The notes below the pieces were generated by a model, which worked only from the letters and a program-made list of their open reading frames with translations, did not search any database and had not been told where the DNA came from. A DNA stretch of 64,000 bases, taken from NCBI RefSeq assembly GCF_905404315.1, contig NC_066294.1, positions 12,487,501-12,551,500 on the forward strand, written 5' to 3'. The position numbers and the translations under genes are program-made. Below are positions 1 to 11,217 of this stretch, one piece after another (position 1 is the first letter of the stretch; the number at the start of each line of letters is the position of its first letter). The stretch is from Leptidea sinapis. Taxonomy: Eukaryota; Arthropoda; Insecta; Lepidoptera; Pieridae.

Positions 1-109
1 TATCCTATCCGAGGTTCTCGAGGGTGCAGAAAACAATTTTGGGATCATTTTTAAATCCGAGATGGCCGCCGCTCAAAAGTATGATAACTAGATTATGGGT
101 ATCGTATCC
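1..109 (+). repeat. Left-edge monomer, not part of the 4191-bp unit
   Basis: This first copy reads GTGCAGAAAACAATTTTGGG and then TTTTTAAATCCGAG. It does not match the sequence 4191 bp downstream, which reads GAATCTCGAGGTTGCTG. It does resemble the monomers near 8.6 kb. It is probably the tail of a further higher-order unit lying to the left of the window. Confidence 0.7.
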
Positions 110-212
110 TAGGTTCTCGAGGGTGCAGAGAGCGATTTTGTGATCAGTTTTCATATCCAAGAAGGCCGCCGCTCAAAAGAATGATAACTACATTATGAGT
201 ATCGTATCCGAG

Positions 213-233
213 GTTCTCGAGGGTGCAGAGAAC
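213..233. repeat. 6-bp inverted repeat inside the monomer body (representative)
   Basis: GTTCTC at 213-218 and GAGAAC at 228-233 are perfect reverse complements separated by nine bases, with the CTCGAG palindrome overlapping the left arm. Most monomers keep this. Variants with GTGCACAGAAC, GTGCAGAAAAC or TAGTTTCTC break one arm. It could form a small hairpin or be a two-fold protein site; the sequence does not say which. Confidence 0.75.
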
Positions 234-1077
234 GATTTGGTGATCATTTTTGAAATCCAAGATGGCCGCCGCACATAATTATGATTTGAGCAATATGGAT
301 ATCGTACCCGAGGTTCTCAAGGGTGCAGAGAACGATTTGGTGATCATTTTTCAAATCCAAGGGGGCTGCCGCAAACAATTATGTTTTCAGCAATATGGAT
401 ATCGTGTCCGATAATCTCAAGGGTGCAGAAAACAATTTTGGGATCATTTTTAAATCCGAGATGGCCGCTGCTCAAAAGAATGATAACTAGATTATGGGTA
501 TCGTATCCGAGGTTCTTGAGGGTGCAGAGAACGATTCTGTGATCATTTTTGAAATCCAAGAGGGCTGCCGCACAAAATTATGATTTGAGCAATATGGATA
601 TCGTACCCGAGGTTCTCAAGGGTGCAGAGAACGATTTGGTGATCATTTTTGAAATCCAAGATGGCCGCCGCACATAATTATGATTTGAGCAATATGGATA
701 TCGTACCCGAGGTTCTCAAGGGTGCAGAGAACGATTTGGTGATCATTTTTCAAATCCAAGGGGGCTGCCGCAAACAATTATGTTTTCAGCAATATGGATA
801 TCGTGTCCGATAATCTCAAGGGTGCAGAAAACAATTTTGGGATCATTTTTAAATCCGAGATGGCCGCCGCTCAAAAGAATGATAACTAGATTATGGGTAT
901 CGTATCCGAGGTTCTCGAGGGTGCAGAGAACAATTTTGTGATCATTTTTGAAATCCAAGAGGGCTGCCGCAAACAATTATGTTTTCAGCAATATGGATAT
1001 CGTGTCTAAGGTTCTCGAGGGTGCAGAAAATAATTTTGGGATCATTTTTAAATCCGAGATGGCCGCCGTGCAAGATT

Positions 1078-1144
1078 ATGATCACAAAAATATGGGTATC
1101 GTATCCGACGTTCTCGAGGGTGCAGAGAACGATTTTGTGATCAT
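1078..1144. repeat. 12-bp inverted repeat created by the ATGATCACAAAA linker family
   Basis: ATGATCACAAAA at 1078-1089 is the perfect reverse complement of TTTTGTGATCAT at 1133-1144 in the next monomer body, and of the same motif in upstream copies that keep it. The usual linker TATGATAACTACATTATGG lacks this complementarity. The family (CAAGATTATGATCAC or CAATATTATGATCAC) occurs many dozens of times, so the array holds many potential 12-bp hairpins or cruciforms. A derived subset reads ATGATCATAAAA. Confidence 0.85.
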
Positions 1145-1783
1145 TTTTCATATCGAAGATAGCCGCCGCTTAAAAGTATGATAACTACATTATGGGTATC
1201 GTATCCGAGGTTCTCGAGGGTGTTGAGAACGATTTTATGATCATTTTTCAAATCGAAGGCCGCCGCACAAAATTATGATTTCAGCAATATGGATATCGTA
1301 CCCGAGGTTCTCGAGGGTGCAGAGAACGATTTTGTGATCATTTTCAAATCCAAAATGGCCGCCGCACAAAATTATGATTTGAGCAATATGGATATCGTAC
1401 CCGGGGTTCTCAAGGGTGCAGAGAACGATTTGGTGATCATTTTTCAAATCCAAGGGGGCTGCGGCAAACAATTATGTTTTCAGCAATATGGATATCGTGT
1501 CTGAGGTTCTCGAGGGTGCAGAAAATAATTTTGGGATCATTTTTAAATCCGAGATGGCCGCCGTGCAAGATTATGATCACAAAAATATGGGTATCGTATC
1601 CGAGGTTCTCGAGGGTGCAGAGACCAATTCTGTGATCATTTTTCAAATCGAAGATAGCCACCGCTTAAAAGTATGATAACTACATAATGGGTATCGTATC
1701 CGAGGTTCTCGAGGGTGTTGAGAACGATTTTATGATCATTTTTCAAATCGAAGGCCGCCGCACAAAATTATGATTTCAGCAAT

Positions 1784-1842
1784 ATGGATATCGTACCCGA
1801 GGTTCTCGAGGGTGCGCCGCACAAAATTGTGATTTAAGCAAT
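1784..1842 (+). repeat. 59-bp truncated monomer
   Basis: The distance between consecutive monomer starts here is 59 bp. After GAGGTTCTCGAGGGTGC the sequence jumps straight to GCCGCACAAAATTG, so the T-tracts, TGATCA and AATCC parts are gone. The join falls at a GC dinucleotide that both sides could supply. The identical lesion at 5975-6033 shows the deletion preceded the 4191-bp duplication. Confidence 0.92.
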
Positions 1843-4300
1843 ATGGATATCGTGTCCGAGGTTCTCGAGGGTGCAGAGAACAATTCTGTGATCATTTTTG
1901 AAATCCAAGAGGGCTGCAGCAAATAATTATGTTTTCAGCAATATGGATATCGTGTCCGAGGTTCTCGAGGGTGAAGAGAACGATTCTGTGATCATTTTTC
2001 AAATCGAAGATGGCCGCCGCTTAAAAGTATGATTACTACATTATGGGTATCGTATCCGAGGTTCTCGAAGGTGTTGAGAACGATTTTATGATCATTTTTC
2101 AAATCGAAGGCCGCCGCACAAAATTATGATTTCAGCAATATGGATATCGTACCCGAGGTTCTCAAGGGTGCAGAGAATGATTTTGTGATCATTTTTGAAA
2201 TCCAAGATGGCCGCCGCTAATAATTATGATAACTACATTATGGGTATCGTATCCGAGGTTCTCGAGGGTGTTGAGAACGATTTTGTGATCATTTTTCTAA
2301 TCCAAGATGATCGCCGCACAAAATTATGTTGATGGCCGCCGCTCAAAATTATGATAACTAGATTAAGGGTATCGTATCCGAGGTTCTCGAAGGTGCAGAG
2401 AACGATTTTGTGATCAGTTTTCAAATCCAAGATGGCCGCCGCTCAAAAGTATCATAACCACATTATGGATATCGTATCCTAGTTTCTCGAGGGTGCTGAG
2501 AACGATTTTGTGATCATTTTTCAAATCCAAGATGGCCGCCGTGCAAGATTATGATCACAAAAATATGGGTATCGTATCCGAGTTTCTCGAGAGTGCACAG
2601 AACGATTTTGTGATCATTTTTGAAATCCAAGGTGGCCACCGCTCAAAATTATGATAACTACATTATGGGTATCCTATCCGAGGTTCTCGAGGGTGCAGAG
2701 AACGATTTTGTGATCATTTTTCAAATCGAAGATAGCCGCCGCTTAAAAGTATGATAACCACATTATGGATATCGTATCCTAGTTTCTCGAGGGTGCTGAG
2801 AACGATTTTGTGATCATTTTTCAAATCCAAGATGGCCGCCGTGCAAGATTATGATCACAAAAATATGGGTATCGTATCCGAGGTTCTCGAGAGTGCACAG
2901 AACGATTTTGTGATCATTTTTCAAATCGAAGATAGCCGCCGCTTAAAAGTATGATAACTACATTATGGGTATCGTATCCGAGGTTCTCGAGGGTGTTGAG
3001 AACGATTTTATGATAATTTTTCAAATCAAAGGCCGCCGCACAAAATTATGATTTCAGCAATATGGATATCGTATCCGAGGTTCTCGAGGGTGCAGAGATC
3101 GATTTGGTGATCATTTTTAAATCTGAGATGGCCGCCGCTCTAAATTATGATAACGACATTATGGGTATCGTATCAGTGGTTCTCCAGGGTGCAGAGAATA
3201 TTTTGTAATCATTTTTCAAATCCAAGATGGCTGCCGCTCAAAAGTATGATAACTACATTATGGGTATCGTATCCGAGGTTCTCGAGGGTGCTGAGAACGA
3301 TTTTGTGATCATTTTTCAAATCCAAGATGGCCGCCGCACAAAAGTATGATAACTACATTATGGGTATCTTATCCGAGGTTCTCGAGGGTGCTGAGAACGA
3401 TTTTGTGATCATGTTTCATATACAAGATGGCCGCCGTGCAAGATTATGATCATAAAAATATGGGTGTCGTATCTGAGGTTCTCGAGAGTGCACAGAACGA
3501 TTTTGTGAACATTTTTGAAATCCAAGTTGGCCGCCGCTCAAAATTATGATAAGTAAATTATGGGTATCGTATCCAAGGTTCTCGAGGGTGCAGAGAACGA
3601 TTTTGTTATCATTTTTGAAATTCAAGATGGCCGCTGCTCAACATTATGATAACTACATTTTGGGTATCGTATCCGGGGTGGTCGAGGGTGCTGAGAACGA
3701 TTTTGTGATCATTTTTCTAATCCAAGATGATCGCCGCACAAAATTATGTTGATGGCCGCCGCTCAAAATTATGATAACTAGATTATGGCTTTCGTATCCG
3801 AGGTTCTCGAGGGTGCAGAAAACATATTGGGATCATTTTTAAATCCGAGATGGCCGCCGCTCAAAAGTATGATAACTAGATCATGGGTATCGTATCCGAG
3901 GTTCTCGAGGGTGCAGAGAACGATTTTGTGATCAGTTTTCAAATCCAAGATGGCCGCCGTGCAAGATTATGATCACAAAAATATGGGTATCGTATCCGAG
4001 GTTCTCGAGGGTGCTTGCTGAGAACGATTTTGGTATCATTTTTAAATCCGAGATGGCCGCCGCTCAAAATTATGATAACAACATTATGGGTATCGTATCA
4101 GAAGTTCTCGTGAATGCAGAGAAGGATTTTGTGATCAGTTTTCAATTCCAAGATCGCCGTCGCTCAAAAGTATGATAACTACATTATGGGTATCGTATCT
4201 GAGAATCTCGAGGTTGCTGAAAACGATTTTGTGATCATTTTTCAAATCCAAGAGGGCCGCCGTGCAAGATTATGATCACAAAAATATGAATATCTTATTC

Positions 4301-7300
4301 GAGGTTCTCGAGGGTGCAGAGAGCGATTTTGTGATCAGTTTTCATATCCAAGAAGGCCGCCGCTCAAAAGAATGATAACTACATTATGAGTATCGTATCC
4401 GAGGTTCTCGAGGGTGCAGAGAACGATTTGGTGATCATTTTTGAAATCCAAGATGGCCGCCGCACATAATTATGATTTGAGCAATATGGATATCGTACCC
4501 GAGGTTCTCAAGGGTGCAGAGAACGATTTGGTGATCATTTTTCAAATCCAAGGGGGCTGCCGCAAACAATTATGTTTTCAGCAATATGGATATCGTGTCC
4601 GATAATCTCAAGGGTGCAGAAAACAATTTTGGGATCATTTTTAAATCCGAGATGGCCGCTGCTCAAAAGAATGATAACTAGATTATGGGTATCGTATCCG
4701 AGGTTCTTGAGGGTGCAGAGAACGATTCTGTGATCATTTTTGAAATCCAAGAGGGCTGCCGCACAAAATTATGATTTGAGCAATATGGATATCGTACCCG
4801 AGGTTCTCAAGGGTGCAGAGAACGATTTGGTGATCATTTTTCAAATCCAAGATGGCCGCCGCACATAATTATGATTTGAGCAATATGGATATCGTACCCG
4901 AGGTTCTCAAGGGTGCAGAGAACGATTTGGTGATCATTTTTCAAATCCAAGGGGGCTGCCGCAAACAATTATGTTTTCAGCAATATGGATATCGTGTCCG
5001 ATAATCTCAAGGGTGCAGAAAACAATTTTGGGATCATTTTTAAATCCGAGATGGCCGCCGCTCAAAAGAATGATAACTAGATTATGGGTATCGTATCCGA
5101 GGTTCTTGAGGGTGCAGAGAACGATTCTGTGATCATTTTTGAAATCCAAGAGGGCTGCCGCAAACAATTATGTTTTCAGCAATATGGATATCGTGTCTAA
5201 GGTTCTCGAGGGTGCAGAAAATAATTTTGGGATCATTTTTAAATCCGAGATGGCCGCCGTGCAAGATTATGATCACAAAAATATGGGTATCGTATCCGAC
5301 GTTCTCGAGGGTGCAGAGAACGATTTTGTGATCATTTTTCAAATCGAAGATAGCCGCCGCTTAAAAGTATGATAACTACATTATGGGTATCGTATCCGAG
5401 GTTCTCGAGGGTGTTGAGAACGATTTTATGATCATTTTTCAAATCGAAGGCCGCCGCACAAAATTATGATTTCAGCAATATGGATATCGTACCCGAGGTT
5501 CTCGAGGGTGCAGAGAACGATTTTGTGATCATTTTCAAATCCAAAATGGCCGCCGCACAAAATTATGATTTGAGCAATATGGATATCGTACCCGGGGTTC
5601 TCAAGGGTGCAGAGAACGATTTGGTGATCATTTTTCAAATCCAAGGGGGCTGCGGCAAACAATTATGTTTTCAGCAATATGGATATCGTGTCTGAGGTTC
5701 TCGAGGGTGCAGAAAATAATTTTGGGATCATTTTTAAATCCGAGATGGCCGCCGTGCAAGATTATGATCACAAAAATATGGGTATCGTATCCGAGGTTCT
5801 CGAGGGTGCAGAGACCAATTCTGTGATCATTTTTCAAATCGAAGATAGCCACCGCTTAAAAGTATGATAACTACATAATGGGTATCGTATCCGAGGTTCT
5901 CGAGGGTGTTGAGAACGATTTTATGATCATTTTTCAAATCGAAGGCCGCCGCACAAAATTATGATTTCAGCAATATGGATATCGTACCCGAGGTTCTCGA
6001 GGGTGCGCCGCACAAAATTGTGATTTAAGCAATATGGATATCGTGTCCGAGGTTCTCGAGGGTGCAGAGAACAATTCTGTGATCATTTTTGAAATCCAAG
6101 AGGGCTGCAGCAAACAATTATGTTTTCAGCAATATGGATATCGTGTCCGAGGTTCTCGAGGGTGAAGAGAACGATTTTGTGATCATTTTTCAAATCGAAG
6201 ATGGCCGCCGCTTAAAAGTATGATTACTATATTATGGGTATCGTATCCGAGGTTCTCGAAGGTGTTGAGAACGATTTTATGATCATTTTTCAAATCGAAG
6301 GCCGCCGCACAAAATTATGATTTCAGCAATATGGATATCGTACCCGAGGTTCTCAAGGGTGCAGAGAATGATTTTGTGATCATTTTTGAAATCCAAGATG
6401 GCCGCCGCTAATAATTATGATAACTACATTATGGGTATCGTATCCGAGGTTCTCGAGGGTGTTGAGAACGATTTTGTGATCATTTTTCTAATCCAAGATG
6501 ATCGCCGCACAAAATTATGTTGATGGCCGCCGCTCAAAATTATGATAACTAGATTAAGGGTATCGTATCCGAGGTTCTCGAAGGTGCAGAGAACGATTTT
6601 GTGATCAGTTTTCAAATCCAAGATGGCCGCCGCTCAAAAGTATCATAACCACATTATGGATATCGTATCCTAGTTTCTCGAGGGTGCTGAGAACGATTTT
6701 GTGATCATTTTTCAAATCCAAGATGGCCGCCGTGCAAGATTATGATCACAAAAATATGGGTATCGTATCCGAGTTTCTCGAGAGTGCACAGAACGATTTT
6801 GTGATCATTTTTGAAATCCAAGGTGGCCACCGCTCAAAATTATGATAACTACATTATGGGTATCCTATCCGAGGTTCTCGAGGGTGCAGAGAACGATTTT
6901 GTGATCATTTTTCAAATCGAAGATAGCCGCCGCTTAAAAGTATGATAACCACATTATGGATATCGTATCCTAGTTTCTCGAGGGTGCTGAGAACGATTTT
7001 GTGATCATTTTTCAAATCCAAGATGGCCGCCGTGCAAGATTATGATCACAAAAATATGGGTATCGTATCCGAGGTTCTCGAGAGTGCACAGAACGATTTT
7101 GTGATCATTTTTCAAATCGAAGATAGCCGCCGCTTAAAAGTATGATAACTACATTATGGGTATCGTATCCGAGGTTCTCGAGGGTGTTGAGAACGATTTT
7201 ATGATAATTTTTCAAATCAAAGGCCGCCGCACAAAATTATGATTTCAGCAATATGGATATCGTATCCGAGGTTCTCGAGGGTGCAGAGATCGATTTGGTG

Positions 7301-8491
7301 ATCATTTTTAAATCTGAGATGGCCGCCGCTCTAAATTATGATAACGACATTATGGGTATCGTATCAGTGGTTCTCCAGGGTGCAGAGAATATTTTGTAAT
7401 CATTTTTCAAATCCAAGATGGCTGCCGCTCAAAAGTATGATAACTACATTATGGGTATCATATCCGAGGTTCTCGAGGGTGCTGAGAACGATTTTGTGAT
7501 CATTTTTCAAATCCAAGATGGCCGCCGCACAAAAGTATGATAACTACATTATGGGTATCGTATCCGAGGTTCTCGAGGGTGCTGAGAACGATTTTGTGAT
7601 CATGTTTCATATACAAGATGGCCGCCGTGCAAGATTATGATCATAAAAATATGGGTGTCGTATCTGAGGTTCTCGAGAGTGCACAGAACGATTTTGTGAA
7701 CATTTTTGAAATCCAAGTTGGCCGCCGCTCAAAATTATGATAAGTAAATTATGGGTATCGTATCCAAGGTTCTCGAGGGTGCAGAGAACGATTTTGTTAT
7801 CATTTTTGAAATTCAAGATGGCCGCTGCTCAACATTATGATAACTACATTTTGGGTATCGTATCCGGGGTGGTCGAGGGTGCTGAGAACGATTTTGTGAT
7901 CATTTTTCTAATCCAAGATGATCGCCGCACAAAATTATGTTGATGGCCGCCGCTCAAAATTATGATAACTAGATTATGGCTTTCGTATCCGAGGTTCTCG
8001 AGGGTGCAGAAAACATATTGGGATCATTTTTAAATCCGAGATGGCCGCCGCTCAAAAGTATGATAACTAGATCATGGGTATCGTATCCGAGGTTCTCGAG
8101 GGTGCAGAGAACGATTTTGTGATCAGTTTTCAAATCCAAGATGGCCGCCGTGCAAGATTATGATCACAAAAATATGGGTATCGTATCCGAGGTTCTCGAG
8201 GGTGCTTGCTGAGAACGATTTTGGTATCATTTTTAAATCCGAGATGGCCGCCGCTCAAAATTATGATAACAACATTATGGGTATCGTATCAGAAGTTCTC
8301 GTGAATGCAGAGAAGGATTTTGTGATCAGTTTTCAATTCCAAGATCGCCGTCGCTCAAAAGTATGATAACTACATTATGGGTATCGTATCTGAGAATCTC
8401 GAGGTTGCTGAAAACGATTTTGTGATCATTTTTCAAATCCAAGAGGGCCGCCGTGCAAGATTATGATCACAAAAATATGAATATCTTATTC
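4301..8491 (+). repeat. 4191-bp higher-order unit, copy 2
   Basis: Direct repeat of the preceding block. Differences noted include the bases near 5107, 5125, 6115, 6172, 6229, 7450 and 7561. The junction with copy 1 at about 4300 joins the TTATTCGAGG monomer to the GTGCAGAGAGCG monomer in register. This is what unequal crossover between homologous monomers would give. After about 8491 the sequence leaves the unit at GAGGGTGCTGAG. Confidence 0.9.
5975..6033 (+). repeat. 59-bp truncated monomer (second copy)
   Basis: Exact counterpart of the 59-bp deletion monomer at 1784-1842, displaced by 4191 bp, with the same join between GGGTGC and GCCGCAC. I found no other copy of this deletion in the window. 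Confidence 0.92.
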
Positions 8492-10096
8492 GAGGTTCTC
8501 GAGGGTGCTGAGAACGATTTTGTGATCATTTTGCTAATCCAAGATGGCCGCCGCACAAAATTATGATTTCAGTAATATGGATATCGTGTCCCAGGTTCTC
8601 GAGGGTGCAGAAAACAATTTTGGGATCATTTTTAAATCCGAGATGGCCGCCGCTCAAAAGTATGATAACTAGATTATGGGTATCGTATCCTAGGTTCTCA
8701 AGGGTGCAGAGAGCGATTTTGTGATAAGTTTTCAAATCCGAGAAGGCAGCCGCTCAAAAGAATGATAACAACATTATGGGTATCGTATCCGAGGTTCTCG
8801 AGGGTGCAGAGAACGATTTGGTGATCATTTTTCAAATCCAAGGGGGCTGCCGCAAACAATTATGTTTTCAGCAATATGGATATCGTGTCCGATGTTCTCA
8901 AGGGTGCAGAAAACAATTTTGGGATCATTTTTAAATCCGAGATGGCCGCCGCTCAAAAGTATGATAACTAGAATATGGGTATCGTATCCGAGGTTCTCGA
9001 GGGTGCAGAGAACGATTCGGTGATCATTTTTGAAATCCAAGAGGGCTGCCGCAAACAATAATGTTGTCAGCAATATGGATAACGTGTCTGAGGTTCTCGA
9101 GGGTGCAGAAAATAATTTTGGGATCATTTTTAAATCCGAGATGGCCGCTGTGCAATATTATGATCACAAAAATATGGGTATCGTATCCGAGGTTCTCGAG
9201 AGTGCACAGAATGATTTTGTGATCATTTTTGAAATCCAAGGTGGCCGCCGCTCAAAATTATGATAACTACATTATGGGTATCCTATCCGAGGTTCTCGAG
9301 GGTGCAGAGAACGATTTTGTGATCAGTTTTCAAATCCAAGATGGCCGCCGCTCAAAAGTATGATAAGTACATTATGGATATCGTATCATAGTTTCTCGAG
9401 GGTGCTGAGAACGATTTTGTGATCATTTATGAAATCCAAGAGGGCTGCCGCAAACAATTATGTTTTCAGCAATATGGATATCGTTTCCGAGGTTCTCGAG
9501 TGTGCAGAAAACAATTTTGGCATCATTTTTAAATCTGAGATGGCTCCGCTCAAAATTATGATAACGACATTATGGGTATCGTATCAGTGGTTCTCGAGGG
9601 TGCAGAGAACGATTTTGTGATCATTTTTCAAATCCAAGATGGCCGCCGCACAAAAGTATGATAACTACATTATGGGTATCTTATCCGAGGTTCTCGAGGG
9701 TGCTGAGAACGATTTTGTGATCATTTTTCCAATACAAGATGGCCGCCGTGCAAGATTATGATCATAAAAATATGGGTATCGTATCTGAGGTTCTCGAGAG
9801 AGCACAGAACGATTTTGTGAACATTTTTGAAATCCAAGAATGCCGCCGCTCAAAATTATGATAAGTAAATTATGGGTATCGTATCCGAGGTTCTCGAGGG
9901 TGCAGAGAACGATTTTGTTATCATTTTTGAAATTCAAGATGGCCGCTGCTCAACATTATGATAACTACATTATGGGTATCGTGTCCGGGGTGGTCGAGGG
10001 TGCTGAGAACGATTTTGTGATCATTTTTCTAATCCAAGATGATCGCCGCACAAAATTATGTTGATGGCCGCCGCTCAAAATTATGATAACTAGATT

Positions 10097-10194
10097 ATGG
10101 CTATCGTATCCGAGGTTCTCGAGGGTGCAGAAAACATATTGGGATCATTTTTAAATCCGAGATGGCCGCCGCTCAAAAGTATGATAACTAGATC
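10097..10194 (+). repeat. 98-bp monomer variant (AAAACATATTGGGATC type)
   Basis: This copy starts ATGGCTATCG instead of ATGGGTATCG. It lacks one base in the first T-tract (AACATATTGGG) and one in TTTTTAAATCC. The linked variants recur together near 12.47, 14.78, 25.07, 34.74, 36.76, 37.98, 38.98 and 40.21 kb, and as ATGGCTTTCG near 3.79 and 7.98 kb. Those sites share descent. Confidence 0.88.
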
Positions 10195-10992
10195 ATGGGT
10201 ATCGTATCCGAGGTTCTCGAGGGTGCAGAGAACGATTTTGTGATCAGTTTTCAAATCCAAGATGGCCGCCGTGCAAGATTATGATCACAAAAATATGGGT
10301 ATCGTATCCGAGGTTCTCGAGGGTGCTGAGAACGATTTTGGTATCATTTTTAAATCCGAGATGGCCGCCGCTCAAAATTATGATAACAACATTATGGGTA
10401 TCGTATCAGAGGTTCTCGTGAATGCAGAGAAGGATTTTGTGATCAGTTTTCAAATCCAATATGGCCGTCGCTCAAAAGTATGATAACTACATTATGGGTA
10501 TCGTATCTGAGAATCTTGAGGTTGCTGAGAACGATTTTGTGATCATTTTTCAAATCCAAGAGGGCCGTCGTGCAAGATTATGATCACAAAAATATGAATA
10601 TCTTATTCGAGGTTCTCGAGGGTGCTGAGAACGATTTTGTGATCATTTTGCTAATCCAAGATGGCCGCCGCACAAAATTATGATTTCAGTAATATGGATA
10701 TCGTGTCCCAGGTTCTCGAGGGTGCAGAAAACAATTTTGGGATCATTTTTAAATCCGAGATGGCCGCCGCTCAAAAGTATGATAACTAGATTATGGGTAT
10801 CGTATCCTAGGTTCTCAAGGGTGCAGAGAGCGATTTTGTGATAAGTTTTCAAATCCGAGATGGCCGCCGCTCAAAAGAATGATAACAACATTATGGGTAT
10901 CCTATCCGAGGTTCTCGAGGGTGCAGAGAACGATTTTGTGATCATTTTTGAAATCCAAGATGGCCGCCGCTCAACATTATGATAACTACATT

Positions 10993-11117
10993 ATGGGTAT
11001 CGTATCCGAGGTTCTCGAGGGTGCTGAGAACGATTTTGTGATCATTTTTCTAATCCAAGATGATCGCCGCACAAAATTATGTTGATGGCCGCCGCTCAAA
11101 ATTATGATAACTAGATT
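10993..11117 (+). repeat. 125-bp monomer variant with 25-bp internal duplication
   Basis: Distance to the next monomer start is 125 bp. The extra 25 bp is a diverged direct duplication of the GC-rich box plus linker: GATGATCGCCGCACAAAATT followed by ATGTT, then GATGGCCGCCGCTCAAAATT followed by ATGAT. This variant is regularly followed by a 100-bp copy, making a 225-bp dimer. The dimer recurs throughout, for example near 2.2, 6.4, 11.2, 15.5, 15.7, 26.0, 30.5 and 41.1 kb, and is very common from 44.6 to 61.2 kb. Confidence 0.93.
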
Positions 11118-11217
11118 ATGGGTATCGTATCCGAGGTTCTCGAGGGTGCAGAGAACGATTTTGTGATCAGTTTTCAAATCCAAGATGGCCGCCGCTCAAA
11201 AGTATGATAACTACATT
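11118..11217 (+). repeat. Reference 100-bp monomer
   Basis: This copy is close to the consensus and exactly 100 bp from ATGGGTATCG to the next ATGGGTATCG. In order it carries TATCCGAGG, a CTCGAG palindrome, GGTGCAGAGAACG, a T-tract, TGATCA (here TGATCAG), a second T-tract, AATCCAAGATGG, GCCGCCGC and the linker TCAAAAGTATGATAACTAC. It has six CpG and 44 G+C. The period of 100 is not a multiple of three, so a reading frame that crosses a copy of this class shifts in the next copy. The linker TATGATAA supplies stops in one forward frame. Confidence 0.95.
11180..11196 (+). other. GC-rich box resembling a YY1/PHO site (representative)
   Basis: AAGATGGCCGCC is one of the best conserved parts of the monomer. 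It differs at one base from the well-known metazoan YY1 motif AAGATGGCGGC and contains the GCCAT core on the reverse strand. Variants AGATAGCC and GAGGGCTGCC lose the core. Protein binding is an inference from motif similarity and recurrence only. Confidence 0.3.

Larger units (their letters stand above)
110..4300 (+). repeat. 4191-bp higher-order unit, copy 1
   Basis: This block and the next align at a constant offset of 4191 bp. It contains about 42 monomers, including the 59-bp deletion form at 1784, a 225-bp dimer near 2.23 kb, the 97-bp markers near 2.07 and 3.0 kb and the 103-bp form near 4.0 kb. By eye I counted about ten base differences from copy 2 and no indel. The left boundary lies inside GAGGTTCTCGAGGGTGC and cannot be placed more precisely. 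Confidence 0.9.

Noticed and set aside
1397..1412. CCCGGGG in one monomer as a regulatory or recombination site
   Set aside because: It is a single-base variant of the common CCCGAGG, present only in one monomer and its 4191-bp copy near 5590.
6640..7140. Possible separate repeat family with the TATCATAACC linker and CCTAGTTTCTCGAGG start
   Set aside because: It aligns to the standard monomer over its full length with only a few substitutions; it is a sub-family, not a different repeat.
11118..11217. tRNA-derived (SINE-like) origin suggested by GGTTCTCGAGG resembling a B box
   Set aside because: Only GGTTC matches the GGTTCRANNCY pattern; the following bases do not. No A box lies at a suitable distance and no cloverleaf can be drawn.
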